Positions 18,493-26,852 of a stretch of 62,166 nt of DNA are shown here, one piece after another. Position 1 is the stretch's first letter. Each line of letters begins with the position of its first letter. The position numbers were made by a program, and so were the translations under genes. The stretch is from Acidimicrobiaceae bacterium (GTDB lineage Bacteria > Actinomycetota > Acidimicrobiia > Acidimicrobiales > RAAP-2), in NCBI GenBank assembly GCA_027449885.1, contig DAIDKS010000004.1, forward strand, positions 1 to 62,166, in the 5' to 3' direction. Under the pieces are notes generated by a model. The model saw nothing but the letters and a program-made list of their open reading frames with translations. It did no database searches and was not told the DNA's origin.

Positions 18493-19791
18493 TCACTCGG
18501 CGCCGAGCAGCGCGCGCGCCTCGTCCAGGTCGTCGACCTCGACCACGGCCGCCGCGCGTCCCGCCTCCCGCATGGCCAGCAGATCGGCCCGGGCCTGGGC
18601 CCGGTGCAGGTCGTGGAAGCTGTAGTGACGGCCCTGGATCCGCTGGGGAGCGGTGCGCGGACGCACGATCACCTGCACCGCCGCGCAGGACGGTCCGCCC
18701 TTGTGCAGCTGTCCGGTCGAGTGCAGGTACCGCGGACCGAGGTTGGCCGTCGTCGGGCCGTAGACCCGCTCGACGGCGGCGCGCAGGGGGGCGACCGCCT
18801 CGGCCAGGGCGATCGGGCCGTAGACCTGCAGCGTCCTGAATCGGGCCGGGCTCGCGAGGACCCGCCGGGGATCGTCCCCGTCGACGACGGGATCCTCCGC
18901 ACCGACGCCGAGGAGGCGGAAGACGGCCCTCTTCGCCGACTCCACGTTCGGCTGGTCGAACGGGTCGACACCGAGGCGCCGAGCGAGCAGCGCCGTGAGC
19001 ACCTGGTAGTCGAGCATCTCCGCCACTCGATACCGTTCACCCTCTCCCTCGACGAGCGGGATGTACCCGCGACCCACCTTCCCGGTGCTCTCGGCGACCA
19101 GCTGCTCCAGCCAGAGGGCGCCGCCCGAGGTCGCCGGGTCGCCCCGCAGCCCGAACGTGCCCGTTCCCTCGTCGAGGGCGAAGAGGTCACTCTCGGCCCG
19201 TGCGATGAGGTCCTCCACGCGAGCGCGGTCGAGGGGGCGGTGCGCCGCCCGCAACTCTTCCGGGGTCCACCCGCAGTAGAGGGCGGGCACCAGGCCGAAG
19301 GGAGAGAGGGCCGAGTAGCGACCGCCGGTCGCGGGGTCACCGTGGATGACGTGGGCCCCCGCGCTGCGGCCCCACTCGTCGAGCGTCGTCCCGGGATCGG
19401 TGATCACCACCACGTCACGCTCGTTCGCGCCGTGGGCGAGCGCGTGGGCGAGCAGGGTCTGGGTCTCGACCGTCGTCCCCGACTTCGAGGACGCGATCAC
19501 CATCGCACGGGAGAAGTCCGTCGCCGCCACCGTGTCGGGATTGGAGGTGTCGAGGACCGTCATCGCCGCCCCGGGCCTCTCGTCGGCGTAGAAGCGTGCC
19601 GGCGACGACGAACCGCCCATCCCCAGCAGCAGCACCCGCTCGTGGCGGCGTGGCAGGTCGACCGACGCTCGGTCGAGCCACTCCCCGAGGTAGCGATCGA
19701 CGTGGTCGAGCCAGCCGAGGGCGTGACGGGCCGTGTCGCCCGTGAAGAGTGCGGGGTCTCCCGCGAGCAGGGCGTCGGCGACGGACCTCAC
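18493..19791 (-). CDS. pgi: Glucose-6-phosphate isomerase
   Basis: A 432-aa PGI/SIS-fold enzyme interconverting glucose-6-P and fructose-6-P. It contains LLGMGGSSSPARFY, the sugar-phosphate loop SSKSGTTVET and the later GDPATGGRYSALSPFG stretch. It is shorter than the 550-aa E. coli-type enzyme and resembles the form fused or linked to transaldolase in actinobacteria and cyanobacteria. The GTG start at 19791 overlaps the tal stop (GTGA), so tkt, tal and pgi are coupled in one operon. A fructose-6-phosphate isomerase next to the non-oxidative pentose phosphate enzymes fits sugar-phosphate interconversion. Confidence 0.9.
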   Translation of the reverse strand: MRSVADALLAGDPALFTGDTARHALGWLDHVDRYLGEWLDRASVDLPRRHERVLLLGMGGSSSPARFYADERPGAAMTVLDTSNPDTVAATDFSRAMVIASSKSGTTVETQTLLAHALAHGANERDVVVITDPGTTLDEWGRSAGAHVIHGDPATGGRYSALSPFGLVPALYCGWTPEELRAAHRPLDRARVEDLIARAESDLFALDEGTGTFGLRGDPATSGGALWLEQLVAESTGKVGRGYIPLVEGEGERYRVAEMLDYQVLTALLARRLGVDPFDQPNVESAKRAVFRLLGVGAEDPVVDGDDPRRVLASPARFRTLQVYGPIALAEAVAPLRAAVERVYGPTTANLGPRYLHSTGQLHKGGPSCAAVQVIVRPRTAPQRIQGRHYSFHDLHRAQARADLLAMREAGRAAAVVEVDDLDEARALLGAE

Positions 19792-20897
19792 GGGGCCGCC
19801 TTGGCGGCCACCGTCGCGAGGACCTCCTCGTAGGAGTCGACGAAGGCCTTCACCCCCTCCACCTCGAGGCGGTCGGTGATCGACGCGAGATCGACCTCCT
19901 CGCCGAGCCGGTCGAAGGCGTCAGCGGCGCGCATCGTGCTCGGCGCGTCGCGCAGCAGGGACCTCTCGAAGCGGCCCCGCTGCCCGGCGGCGTTCAGGGT
20001 TGCGTCGGGCATGGTGTTGACCGTCTCATCGCCGACCAGGTTGTCCACGTAGAGCAACTCGTCGTAGTCGGGATTCTTCACCGAGGTCGACGCCCACAGC
20101 GGCCGCTGAACCTGAGCCCCCGCACGCAGGAGCACGTCGGCTCGCTCGGACGCGACGGCACCGCGGTAGGCGCGGTAGGCGGCCGCCGCCTGGTGGATCG
20201 CGGTCGTCCCGCGACGCGGGTCCCCGGGCGCGAGGGCCGCGTCGACCGCGGTGTCGACCCGCGAGACGAAGAACGACGCCACGCTCGCGATCTCGGCGAT
20301 GTTGCGACCGGCGGCGAGGGCCGCCTCGAGTCCGGCCATCCAGGCGTCCACCACGGCGACGTAGCGCTCCACCGAGAAGATCAGCGTGACGTTGACGTTG
20401 ATGCCCTCGGCGAGCACCGCCGAGACGGCCGGCAGGCCCTCACGCGTCGCCGGGATCTTCACCATCAGGTTCGGGCGTCCTACGGCGCCCGCGAGCCGCC
20501 GAGCAGCGTCGACCGTGGCCGCGCCATCGTGCGCCAGCCGCGGCGACACCTCGAGCGAGACGAATCCGTCGAGGTAGCGACGCCGTCCCGACTCGCGCTC
20601 GTCGTGCGAGGCGAGGTGGACCGGAGCGAGGACGTCGCAGGCGTCGCGCACGTCCTCGACGGCGAGGGCCTCGAAGACCGCCTCGACGTCCCCGACGCGA
20701 CCGACGCGGGCGATTCGATCGTCGTAGGCGTCCGAGGTCGCGAGGGCCTTCGCGAAGATCGAGGGGTTGGACGTGACGCCCCGGACCCCGTCGCGCACGA
20801 GGGCGGCGAGAGTCCCGTCCTCCAGCCAGTCGCGCCGGATGTTGTCGATCCAGGGACTCTGGCCGTAGCGGCCGTACAGTTCGAGCAGTCGGGTCAC
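19788..20897 (-). CDS. tal: Transaldolase
   Basis: A 369-aa class I aldolase-fold enzyme of the non-oxidative pentose phosphate pathway that moves a dihydroxyacetone unit between sugar phosphates. It has GVTSNPSIFAKAL near the N-terminus, the Schiff-base lysine in NLMVKIPATREG, and NVNVTLIFSVERY. Length and the late RPLWASTSVKNP segment match actinobacterial TalB-like enzymes. The GTG at 20897 overlaps the tkt stop as GTGA. The long open frame upstream of it is the shadow of tkt. Confidence 0.94.
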   Translation of the reverse strand: MTRLLELYGRYGQSPWIDNIRRDWLEDGTLAALVRDGVRGVTSNPSIFAKALATSDAYDDRIARVGRVGDVEAVFEALAVEDVRDACDVLAPVHLASHDERESGRRRYLDGFVSLEVSPRLAHDGAATVDAARRLAGAVGRPNLMVKIPATREGLPAVSAVLAEGINVNVTLIFSVERYVAVVDAWMAGLEAALAAGRNIAEIASVASFFVSRVDTAVDAALAPGDPRRGTTAIHQAAAAYRAYRGAVASERADVLLRAGAQVQRPLWASTSVKNPDYDELLYVDNLVGDETVNTMPDATLNAAGQRGRFERSLLRDAPSTMRAADAFDRLGEEVDLASITDRLEVEGVKAFVDSYEEVLATVAAKAAP

Positions 20898-22882
20898 CGT
20901 GCCTCCCACCAGGCGCGCACCCGCTCGCTCACGCCCTCTGGCGTGAATCCGAAGTGCGCGAAGACCTCCGGCCCCGGCGCGGAGACGCCGAAGCTGTCGA
21001 TGCCGATCGCGTAGTCCGCGTAGCGCGACCACCCGAGCGTCACCCCCGCCTCGACCGCGACCCGAGGCACCGTGCCGAGGACCGCCTCGCGGTACTCCGC
21101 GGGCTGGTGCGCGAAGCACTCCCAGCAGGGGAGGGCGACCACGCGAACGTGGAGCCCCGCCTCCTCGAGTCGCTCGGCCGCGGCGAGGCTCAGGGCGACC
21201 TCCGAGCCGGTCGCGAGCAGGCTGAGGTCCGCATCGGGGCGCTCCCGCACGGCGTAGCCGCCCCGCGCGGCCCCCGCGCGAGACGCCGCGGCGGCCTCCC
21301 CCTCGAGCAGCGCCAGGTCCTGGCGCGAGAGGGCCAGGGCCGTCGGAGCCGGATGGGGATCGCGGAAGAATCCCTCCACGAGGGCGAGGGTCTCGTTGGC
21401 GTCGCTCGGGCGCACCACGTGCAGGCCGGGTATGGCCCGCAGCGACATGAGGTGCTCGACGGGCTGGTGGGTCGGACCGTCCTCGCCGACGCCCACCGAG
21501 TCGTGGGTGAAGACGAACAGGACGCTGGCGTCGCTGAGCGCCGCCAGTCGAACGGCCGGTCGCGCGTAGTCGGCGAAGACGAGGAAGGTGGATCCGACCG
21601 GCCGTATCCCGCCGTGCAGGGCCTGTCCCACGAGGATGGCCCCCATGGCGAACTCGCGAATCCCGTAGTGGATCTGACGCCCCCCCGGGTTGTCGCGGCC
21701 CTGCGGGCCACCCTGGCGCAGCAGGACGCCGGTGTTGTCGGTCAGGTCGGCCGAGCCCGCCGTCAGGCCCGACACGTGCGGAGCCAGCTGGTCCATGGCA
21801 CGCTGGAGGGCCTTGCGCGTCGCGACCGGGCCCCCGGTGAACTCCTCGACCCCACCCGCGAGGGACAGCGCGCCCGCCGTCGCGAACTGGGTGCGCAGTC
21901 GCTCGCCCCGCTCTCCCGCGGCGACCATGCTCGCCTCCCACCGCGTCCGCGCATCACGACCCGCGCCGAGACTCGAGAGCATCTGCGCCGGCAGTTCGGG
22001 GTCGAGGGCGAAGGGGCGGTCCTCGACGCCCAGGATGGCCTTCGCCTCCGAGATCGCGTCGACGCTGAACGGGCTCCCGTGCGCTTCGCGGCGATCCATC
22101 ATCGTGGGGGAGGGGAAACCGATGTGGGAGCGGACGACGATGAGCGTCGGCCGGCCGACGTCCTCGCACGCCTCGCGCGCCGCCGCCTCGAGGACATCCA
22201 GGTCGTGGGCGTGCTCGCCGACGTCGATCACCCTCCAGCCGTAGGCGCGGAAGCGGGCCGGGGCGTCGTCGCGCAGCGCCAGCTCCGTCGGCCCGTCGAT
22301 CGTGATGTGGTTGTCGTCGTAGACGACGATGAGGCGCCCGAGCCCGAGGGAGCCGGCCAACGAGGCCGCCTCGTGACTGATGCCCTCCTCGAGGCAGCCG
22401 TCGCCGGCGATCACCCACACCCGGTGGTCGACCAGGTCGTCGCCGTACTCCGCACGGAGGACTCGCTCGGCGATGGCCATCCCCACCCCGTTCGCGAGCC
22501 CCTGGCCCAGGGGTCCCGTCGTGACCTCGACCGTCGGCGCCACCCCCCGCTCCGGATGCCCCGGCGTGCGGGAGTGGAGCTGGCGAAAGGCCCGCAGGTC
22601 CTCGACGGAGAGGTCGTAGCCGAAGGTGTGCGCGAGGCCGTACTGCAGGATCGAGGCGTGGCCCAGGCTCAGGATGAAGCGGTCCCGATCGAGCCACTGC
22701 GGATCGGTCGGGTCGTGGCGCAGGAGGCGCGAGAAGAGCATGACCCCGAGGGGCGCGAGCGCCATCGCCGTGCCCGAGTGGCCGGACTTCGCGTGGGCCG
22801 GGGCGTCCATCGCCAGTGCGGCAATCTGTCGAATCGCCCGACCCTCGAGGTCCGTGGCGCCGGGGAAGAGTGGGTCGGCCAT
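20894..22882 (-). CDS. tkt: Transketolase
   Basis: A 662-aa thiamine-diphosphate enzyme transferring two-carbon ketol units. It shows the TPP motif GDGCLEEGISHEAASLAG through YDDNHITIDG, the early HSGTAMALAPLG region, and the pyrimidine-domain motif EDGPTHQPVEHL. The ATG at 22882 (MADPLFPG) lies 7 nt downstream of TACTGT with no Shine-Dalgarno, so it is probably leaderless. The frame is open for a further 109 codons upstream, but that stretch overlaps the divergent thioesterase gene and has no family similarity. It heads the operon with tal and pgi. Confidence 0.95.
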   Translation of the reverse strand: MADPLFPGATDLEGRAIRQIAALAMDAPAHAKSGHSGTAMALAPLGVMLFSRLLRHDPTDPQWLDRDRFILSLGHASILQYGLAHTFGYDLSVEDLRAFRQLHSRTPGHPERGVAPTVEVTTGPLGQGLANGVGMAIAERVLRAEYGDDLVDHRVWVIAGDGCLEEGISHEAASLAGSLGLGRLIVVYDDNHITIDGPTELALRDDAPARFRAYGWRVIDVGEHAHDLDVLEAAAREACEDVGRPTLIVVRSHIGFPSPTMMDRREAHGSPFSVDAISEAKAILGVEDRPFALDPELPAQMLSSLGAGRDARTRWEASMVAAGERGERLRTQFATAGALSLAGGVEEFTGGPVATRKALQRAMDQLAPHVSGLTAGSADLTDNTGVLLRQGGPQGRDNPGGRQIHYGIREFAMGAILVGQALHGGIRPVGSTFLVFADYARPAVRLAALSDASVLFVFTHDSVGVGEDGPTHQPVEHLMSLRAIPGLHVVRPSDANETLALVEGFFRDPHPAPTALALSRQDLALLEGEAAAASRAGAARGGYAVRERPDADLSLLATGSEVALSLAAAERLEEAGLHVRVVALPCWECFAHQPAEYREAVLGTVPRVAVEAGVTLGWSRYADYAIGIDSFGVSAPGPEVFAHFGFTPEGVSERVRAWWEAR

Positions 22883-22889
22883 GCCTACG

Positions 22890-22895
22890 ACAGTA
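22890..22895 (-). promoter_or_regulatory. Leaderless-type -10 box of tkt-tal-pgi
   Basis: TACTGT on the minus strand, 7 nt before the tkt ATG. The divergent thioesterase -10 is 30 bp away. Confidence 0.6.
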
Positions 22896-22925
22896 CTGAA
22901 CCCGTCCCCTCGAACCGGCCCCCGG

Positions 22926-22931
22926 TAGCCT
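22926..22931 (+). promoter_or_regulatory. Leaderless-type -10 box of the PaaI-like gene
   Basis: TAGCCT with 6 nt to the GTG at 22938 and no Shine-Dalgarno. Confidence 0.6.
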
Positions 22932-22937
22932 CGAGCC

Positions 22938-23330
22938 GTGATCCAGGTGCCGCCGAACTGCGACCTCACCCTCGGGCTCACCCGAGTCGAGTCGCCGGAG
23001 GAGGGGGCCAGCGCGTGGCGCGCGCGGCTCGACGAGCGATTCGCGAACCCGGCGGGCCTCGTCCAGGGCGGCTTCCTCGCCGCCATCGCCGACTCGGCGA
23101 TGGGCGCCGCCGCCGTCACGGCCGCTCCGGGTCGGGTCTTCGTGGCGAACACGGACCTGCGGATCTCCTTCCTCCGCGCGGTGCGCCCGGGCGACGAGGT
23201 CGTCTGCACGGCGCGCGTCGTGCGCGCGGGACGCCACGTGACCGTGGTGGAGGCGCGCTGTACCGACGGGGCCGGACGCCTCCTCGCGACGGCGAGCTCG
23301 ACGTACCTCTCGCGCGAGCGCGCTGAGTAG
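22938..23330 (+). CDS. PaaI-family hotdog thioesterase
   Basis: This 130-aa protein has the hotdog-fold pattern ANPAGLVQGGFLAAIADSAMG, where the Gln/Gly-Gly and Asp of the central helix form the PaaI-type active site, followed by DLRISFLRAVRPGDEV. It probably hydrolyses an acyl- or aryl-CoA thioester. The substrate is unknown. The GTG at 22938 lies 6 nt after TAGCCT. Its stop TAG forms the first half of the likely -10 (TAGGCT) of the next gene, so the two are adjacent but may be separately transcribed. Confidence 0.85.
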   Translation: MIQVPPNCDLTLGLTRVESPEEGASAWRARLDERFANPAGLVQGGFLAAIADSAMGAAAVTAAPGRVFVANTDLRISFLRAVRPGDEVVCTARVVRAGRHVTVVEARCTDGAGRLLATASSTYLSRERAE

Positions 23331-23333
23331 GCT
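23328..23333 (+). promoter_or_regulatory. Leaderless-type -10 box made from a stop codon
   Basis: TAGGCT whose TAG is the stop codon of the thioesterase. Seven nt separate it from the GTG at 23341. Confidence 0.55.
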
Positions 23334-23340
23334 GAGGACC

Positions 23341-23697
23341 GTGGACACGCCCACCTGGCGCCGGCTGATTCGCGGGGCGACCATCCGTCGCGACGCCCAG
23401 GAGGCGAAGGACGCCCTGGGGCGCTACCTGCGCGAGGAGACGGTGGCCCCCCTCGTCGCCGTCGCCCGCTTCGCGGCGTTCGGCCTCCTCGGCAGCATCC
23501 TCGTCGGCTTCGGCCTGCTCATGCTGCTGATCGGGCTGCTCCGATTCCTCCAGTCGTTCTCGGTCATGAACGGGTCGCTGTCGTGGATCCCGTACCTCGC
23601 GGTCGCCGTCGCGGCCATCGCCGTGCTCGCGATCACCGTCTGGCGCATCGTCGCCGACTCGTCGGTGCGTCGGCGGCTGAAGGACGACGCGTCGTGA
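23341..23697 (+). CDS. Small membrane protein, phage-holin-superfamily-6-like (DUF1469-type)
   Basis: A 118-aa protein with a charged amphipathic N-terminus (TWRRLIRGATIRRDAQEAKD) and two hydrophobic helices (about residues 38-65 and 80-103) ending in a basic tail. This layout resembles the YqjE/phage holin family 6 membrane proteins common in actinobacteria, whose function is not established. The GTG at 23341 sits 7 nt after TAGGCT. The stop overlaps the next small gene (GTGA). It begins a run of four overlapping genes that ends with trmI. Confidence 0.7.
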   Translation: MDTPTWRRLIRGATIRRDAQEAKDALGRYLREETVAPLVAVARFAAFGLLGSILVGFGLLMLLIGLLRFLQSFSVMNGSLSWIPYLAVAVAAIAVLAITVWRIVADSSVRRRLKDDAS

Positions 23698-23876
23698 CCT
23701 CGTCGGCGCGGCGCGACCTCGAGAAGGCCGTCCGGGCGATCGTGCCCGCGCAGCCTCCGACGCTGCGCGACGACCCCGTCAACGTCGCGCTCGCCGGCGC
23801 GGGCGGCACCCTGCTCGGATTCGTCTGGGGATTCTGGCGAGGGCGGCGTCGCCGCCGCGCCGCGGCGAAGCGATGA
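23694..23876 (+). CDS. Small hypothetical protein with one short hydrophobic segment, 60 aa
   Basis: The gene begins with a GTG overlapping the previous stop and ends with an ATGA overlap to the next. The product has a polar N-terminus, then a Gly-rich hydrophobic segment (NVALAGAGGTLLGFVWGFWR) and a strongly basic C-terminus. It is a likely single-pass membrane protein with the positive end in the cytoplasm. Actinobacteria often encode YqjD/DUF3618-like helpers beside holin-like proteins. That relation is only suggested by position and shape. Confidence 0.65.
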   Translation: MTSSARRDLEKAVRAIVPAQPPTLRDDPVNVALAGAGGTLLGFVWGFWRGRRRRRAAAKR

Positions 23877-24025
23877 TCGCGCGGCGGCTGCTGCGCACCG
23901 CCTTCGGGGTGGTCGGCGGACGCTCGATCGTGCTGCGCTCCTCGCGCTGGGCCCTGGTGGCCGGCGTCGTGGGTGCCCTGCGTCTCCTCGACGCCGCCAC
24001 GCGGCGCCGGGGGGCGCGATCGTGA
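23873..24025 (+). CDS. Small hypothetical basic protein with one hydrophobic segment, 50 aa
   Basis: The gene has ATGA and GTGA overlaps on both sides, so translation is coupled to the preceding 60-aa gene and to trmI. The product is very rich in Arg, with one moderately hydrophobic stretch (WALVAGVVGALRLLDAA). I recognise no family. The tight overlaps support a real gene. Confidence 0.6.
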   Translation: MIARRLLRTAFGVVGGRSIVLRSSRWALVAGVVGALRLLDAATRRRGARS

Positions 24026-24789
24026 GGGAGATACTTGGCGTCGGCGAGCGGGTGATGCTGATCGACGCCAAGGACCGGCGGTACCTGGTGACCCTGCGCG
24101 AGGGAGCCTCGTTTCACACGCACGCCGGGATCCTCCCGCACGACGACATCATCGGACGCTCCGAGGGATCGACGATCCGCACGGGCGAGCGCCGATTCCT
24201 GGTCGTGCGTCCCACCCTGGCCGACGTCGTGCTGAAGATGCCCCGGGGAGCCCAGGTCATCTACCCGAAGGACCTCGGGGCGATCCTGCTCCAGGCCGAT
24301 ATCGCCCCGGGCCACGAGGTCCTCGAGGCGGGCGTGGGTTCGGGAGCCCTCTCGATGACGCTGTTGCGCGCCGGCGCACGGGTCACCGCCTACGAGATCC
24401 GCGAAGAGTTCGCCCAGACCGCGCGGACCAACGTCACGTCCCTGCTCGGCGACGACGTCGCCTACGACATCCACATCCGCGACGTCACCGCCGGCATCGA
24501 CCACGGGCCCTTCGATCGGATCGTCCTCGACATGCCCGAACCCTGGCTGGTCGTCCCCCACGCCGTGCACGCCCTGCGCCCCGGCGGCGTCTTCCTCGCC
24601 TATCTGCCGACGATCAACCAGGTCCAGCAGTTGCGCCTGGCCCTCGCCGAGCACCCGTTCGCCCTCGCCGAGTCGGTGGAGATCCTGCGGCGGACCTGGC
24701 ACGTCGAAGCCCGATCGGTCCGTCCGGACCACCGCATGGTGGCGCACACCGGGTTCCTCACCTCGGCCCGGCGCGTCGCCGAGGGGTGA
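24022..24789 (+). CDS. trmI: tRNA (adenine-N1)-methyltransferase, position 58
   Basis: A 255-aa class I SAM methyltransferase of the TrmI family that makes m1A58 in the T-loop of tRNA. The N-terminal beta domain is followed by the SAM loop VLEAGVGSGALSMTLLRAG, the acidic strand YEIREEF and the catalytic-site motif LDMPEPWLV. In mycobacteria trmI (Rv2118c) also lies just upstream of the proteasome ATPase gene, as here. The GTG at 24022 overlaps the preceding small gene (GTGA). The ferredoxin gene is convergent. Confidence 0.93.
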   Translation: MREILGVGERVMLIDAKDRRYLVTLREGASFHTHAGILPHDDIIGRSEGSTIRTGERRFLVVRPTLADVVLKMPRGAQVIYPKDLGAILLQADIAPGHEVLEAGVGSGALSMTLLRAGARVTAYEIREEFAQTARTNVTSLLGDDVAYDIHIRDVTAGIDHGPFDRIVLDMPEPWLVVPHAVHALRPGGVFLAYLPTINQVQQLRLALAEHPFALAESVEILRRTWHVEARSVRPDHRMVAHTGFLTSARRVAEG

Positions 24790-24798
24790 GGCGAGCGA

Positions 24799-25035
24799 TC
24801 AGTCGCGCTCGATGAAGATGCACTCGCCGGGACACTCCTCGGAGGCCTCGGTCACGGCGTCTTCGAGCTCCACCGGTACCACCGCCACGCCCTGGGCGCC
24901 GCCGGGGTTGCTCAGCACCTGGTCGCCCTGCTTGACGTAGGCCAGGCCGTCGTCCAGCAGCGTGAACACCGGCGGACAGATCTCCTCGCAGAGACCATCG
25001 CCGGTGCACAGGTCCTGATCGATCCACACCTTCAT
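24799..25035 (-). CDS. Ferredoxin, single-cluster (3Fe-4S/4Fe-4S type)
   Basis: A 78-aa ferredoxin with CTGDGLCEEICPP (C-x5-C-x3-CP) near the N-terminus and a closing cysteine pair in EECPGECIFIE. This spacing is typical of the small actinobacterial ferredoxins that serve cytochromes P450 and other oxidoreductases. No partner enzyme is adjacent. The ATG at 25035 has an AGGAGG Shine-Dalgarno about 8 nt upstream and a likely -10 TAGAGT at 25068-25073, so unlike many neighbours it has a normal leader. In mycobacteria a ferredoxin-like gene is also found near arc. Confidence 0.9.
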   Translation of the reverse strand: MKVWIDQDLCTGDGLCEEICPPVFTLLDDGLAYVKQGDQVLSNPGGAQGVAVVPVELEDAVTEASEECPGECIFIERD

Positions 25036-25067
25036 GCCAACGTCCTCCTGGGCGCCCTTGGGCAGCC

Positions 25068-25073
25068 ACTCTA
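25068..25073 (-). promoter_or_regulatory. Candidate -10 box for the ferredoxin gene
   Basis: TAGAGT on the minus strand, 32 nt before the ATG. The leader carries AGGAGG. Confidence 0.45.
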
Positions 25074-25121
25074 GTGGCCCGCCCGCGGGAGGGCCGCTCG
25101 TCGCGTCGTGGGGGGCCGGTC

Positions 25122-25127
25122 TAGGGT
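25122..25127 (+). promoter_or_regulatory. Leaderless-type -10 box of the proteasome operon
   Basis: TAGGGT with 6 nt (GACGTC) to the ATG of arc and no separate Shine-Dalgarno. Confidence 0.6.
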
Positions 25128-25133
25128 GACGTC

Positions 25134-26849
25134 ATGGAACGCCGTGATCACCGCGACGACCCCTCTCACGAGTCCATCCCGACCTGGTCGGCCGAGGCCA
25201 CCACCGAGCGGCGACGTCTCGACGCCCTGGAGGAGCAGCTGCGCGAGGCGCGGTCCCTGCTGGCGCAGGCCCGCTCGAACAACGAGAAGCTGACCATCAC
25301 CATCCAGCAGACGCGCGACCAGATCGCCGCGTTGCGCGACGAGGTCGAGAAGTTGACCCAGCCTCCCGCCGTCTACGGGACCTTCGTCAACTTCAACGAT
25401 GACCGCACCGTGGACATCTACGCCTCCGGACGGAAGATGCGCGTGGCGATGCACCCGAGCGTGGACGCGCAGAGCGTGGCGCGGGGCGACGAGGTGGTCC
25501 TCAACGAGTCGTTCACCGTCGTGGCCGTTCGCCAGCCCGACGGGCAGGGCGAGGTCGTCACCGTGAAGGAGGTCCTCGACGAGCGTCGCGTCATCATCTA
25601 CGCCCGCACCGACGAGGAGCGAGTCGTCGAGCTCGCCGACGCCCTGCGGGGCGTGCGACTGCGCAGCGGCGACAGCCTGCTCTTCGACGCCCGCTCCAAC
25701 CTCCTCGTCGAGCGCCTCCCGCGACAGGAGGCCGAGACCCTGATCCTCGAGGAGGTCCCCGAGGTCTCCTACGAGGACGTCGGAGGGCTCGACGATCAGA
25801 TCGAGCTCATCACCGACGCCGTCGAGCTGCCCTACCTCCATCGGTCGCTCTTCACCGACTACGAGCTGCCCGCGCCCAAGGGAATCCTCCTCTACGGGCC
25901 CCCGGGGTGCGGCAAGACCCTCATCGCGAAGGCCGTGGCCCACTCCCTGTCGCAGAAGGTGGCCCAGCTACGCGGGGACGCTCACGCCCGCTCGTACTTC
26001 TTGAACATCAAGGGTCCCGAGCTGCTCAACAAGTACGTGGGGGAGACCGAGCGCCAGATCCGTCTCGTCTTCCAGCGGGCCCGGGAGAAGGCCGAGGAGG
26101 GCGTCCCGGTGATCGTCTTCTTCGACGAGATGGACTCGCTCTTCCGCACGCGCGGCACGGGCATCAGTTCGGACATGGAGTCCACGATCGTCCCGCAGCT
26201 CCTGGCCGAGATCGACGGGGTCGAGTCGCTGCGCGACGTGATCATCATCGGCGCCACCAACCGCGAGGACCTCATCGATCCCGCCATCCTGCGCCCGGGT
26301 CGTCTCGACGTGAAGATCAAGATCGAGCGACCCGACGAGGGCGCCGCGGCCCAGATCTTCGAGCGGTACCTCCACGCCGAGCTCCCCCTCGACCCCGACT
26401 TCGTCGCCGAACGTGGCGGGGGCGACCGCGACAAGGCCGTGCGCGTCCTGATCGAGGAGGCCGTCGCGGCGCTCTACCGGATCGACGACGACAATCGCTT
26501 CCTCGAGGTGACCTACCAGGGTGGCGACAAGGAGGTCCTCTACTTCAAGGACTTCGCGTCGGGCGCGATGATCGAGAACGTGGTCCGTCGGGCGAAGAAG
26601 ACAGCCGTGAAGCGCGAGATCGCGACCGGACACCGGGGGCTGCGACCCGAGGACCTGCTCTCGTCGATGCGCCAAGAGTTCCGCGAGAACGAGGACCTGC
26701 CCAATACCACGAACCCCGACGACTGGGCCCGCATCTCGGGCAAGAAGGGCGAGCGGATCGTGTTCATCCGCACCCTGATCAACCGCGACGCCGCGGAGCC
26801 CACCGGCGGTCGCTCGATCCAGCACGTCGGCACCGGCCAGTACCTGTAG
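25134..26849 (+). CDS. arc: Proteasome-associated AAA+ ATPase (ARC/Mpa)
   Basis: A 571-aa ring ATPase that unfolds pupylated proteins and feeds them to the 20S proteasome. It has an N-terminal coiled coil (about residues 28-75) that binds Pup, then OB domains, Walker A GPPGCGKT, Walker [11 protein letters not shown] and the arginine-rich sensor region. The C-terminus GTGQYL is the gate-opening tail that docks into the alpha ring. Length and layout are normal. It is the first gene of the Pup-proteasome operon, and dop follows after 3 nt. Confidence 0.97.
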   Translation: MERRDHRDDPSHESIPTWSAEATTERRRLDALEEQLREARSLLAQARSNNEKLTITIQQTRDQIAALRDEVEKLTQPPAVYGTFVNFNDDRTVDIYASGRKMRVAMHPSVDAQSVARGDEVVLNESFTVVAVRQPDGQGEVVTVKEVLDERRVIIYARTDEERVVELADALRGVRLRSGDSLLFDARSNLLVERLPRQEAETLILEEVPEVSYEDVGGLDDQIELITDAVELPYLHRSLFTDYELPAPKGILLYGPPGCGKTLIAKAVAHSLSQKVAQLRGDAHARSYFLNIKGPELLNKYVGETERQIRLVFQRAREKAEEGVPVIVFFDEMDSLFRTRGTGISSDMESTIVPQLLAEIDGVESLRDVIIIGATNREDLIDPAILRPGRLDVKIKIERPDEGAAAQIFERYLHAELPLDPDFVAERGGGDRDKAVRVLIEEAVAALYRIDDDNRFLEVTYQGGDKEVLYFKDFASGAMIENVVRRAKKTAVKREIATGHRGLRPEDLLSSMRQEFRENEDLPNTTNPDDWARISGKKGERIVFIRTLINRDAAEPTGGRSIQHVGTGQYL

Positions 26850-26852
26850 CGC

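Noticed and set aside
22883..23209. N-terminal extension of transketolase to a start at 23209
   Set aside because: It overlaps the divergent thioesterase gene and its promoter, lacks family similarity, and the leaderless -10 marks 22882 as the start.
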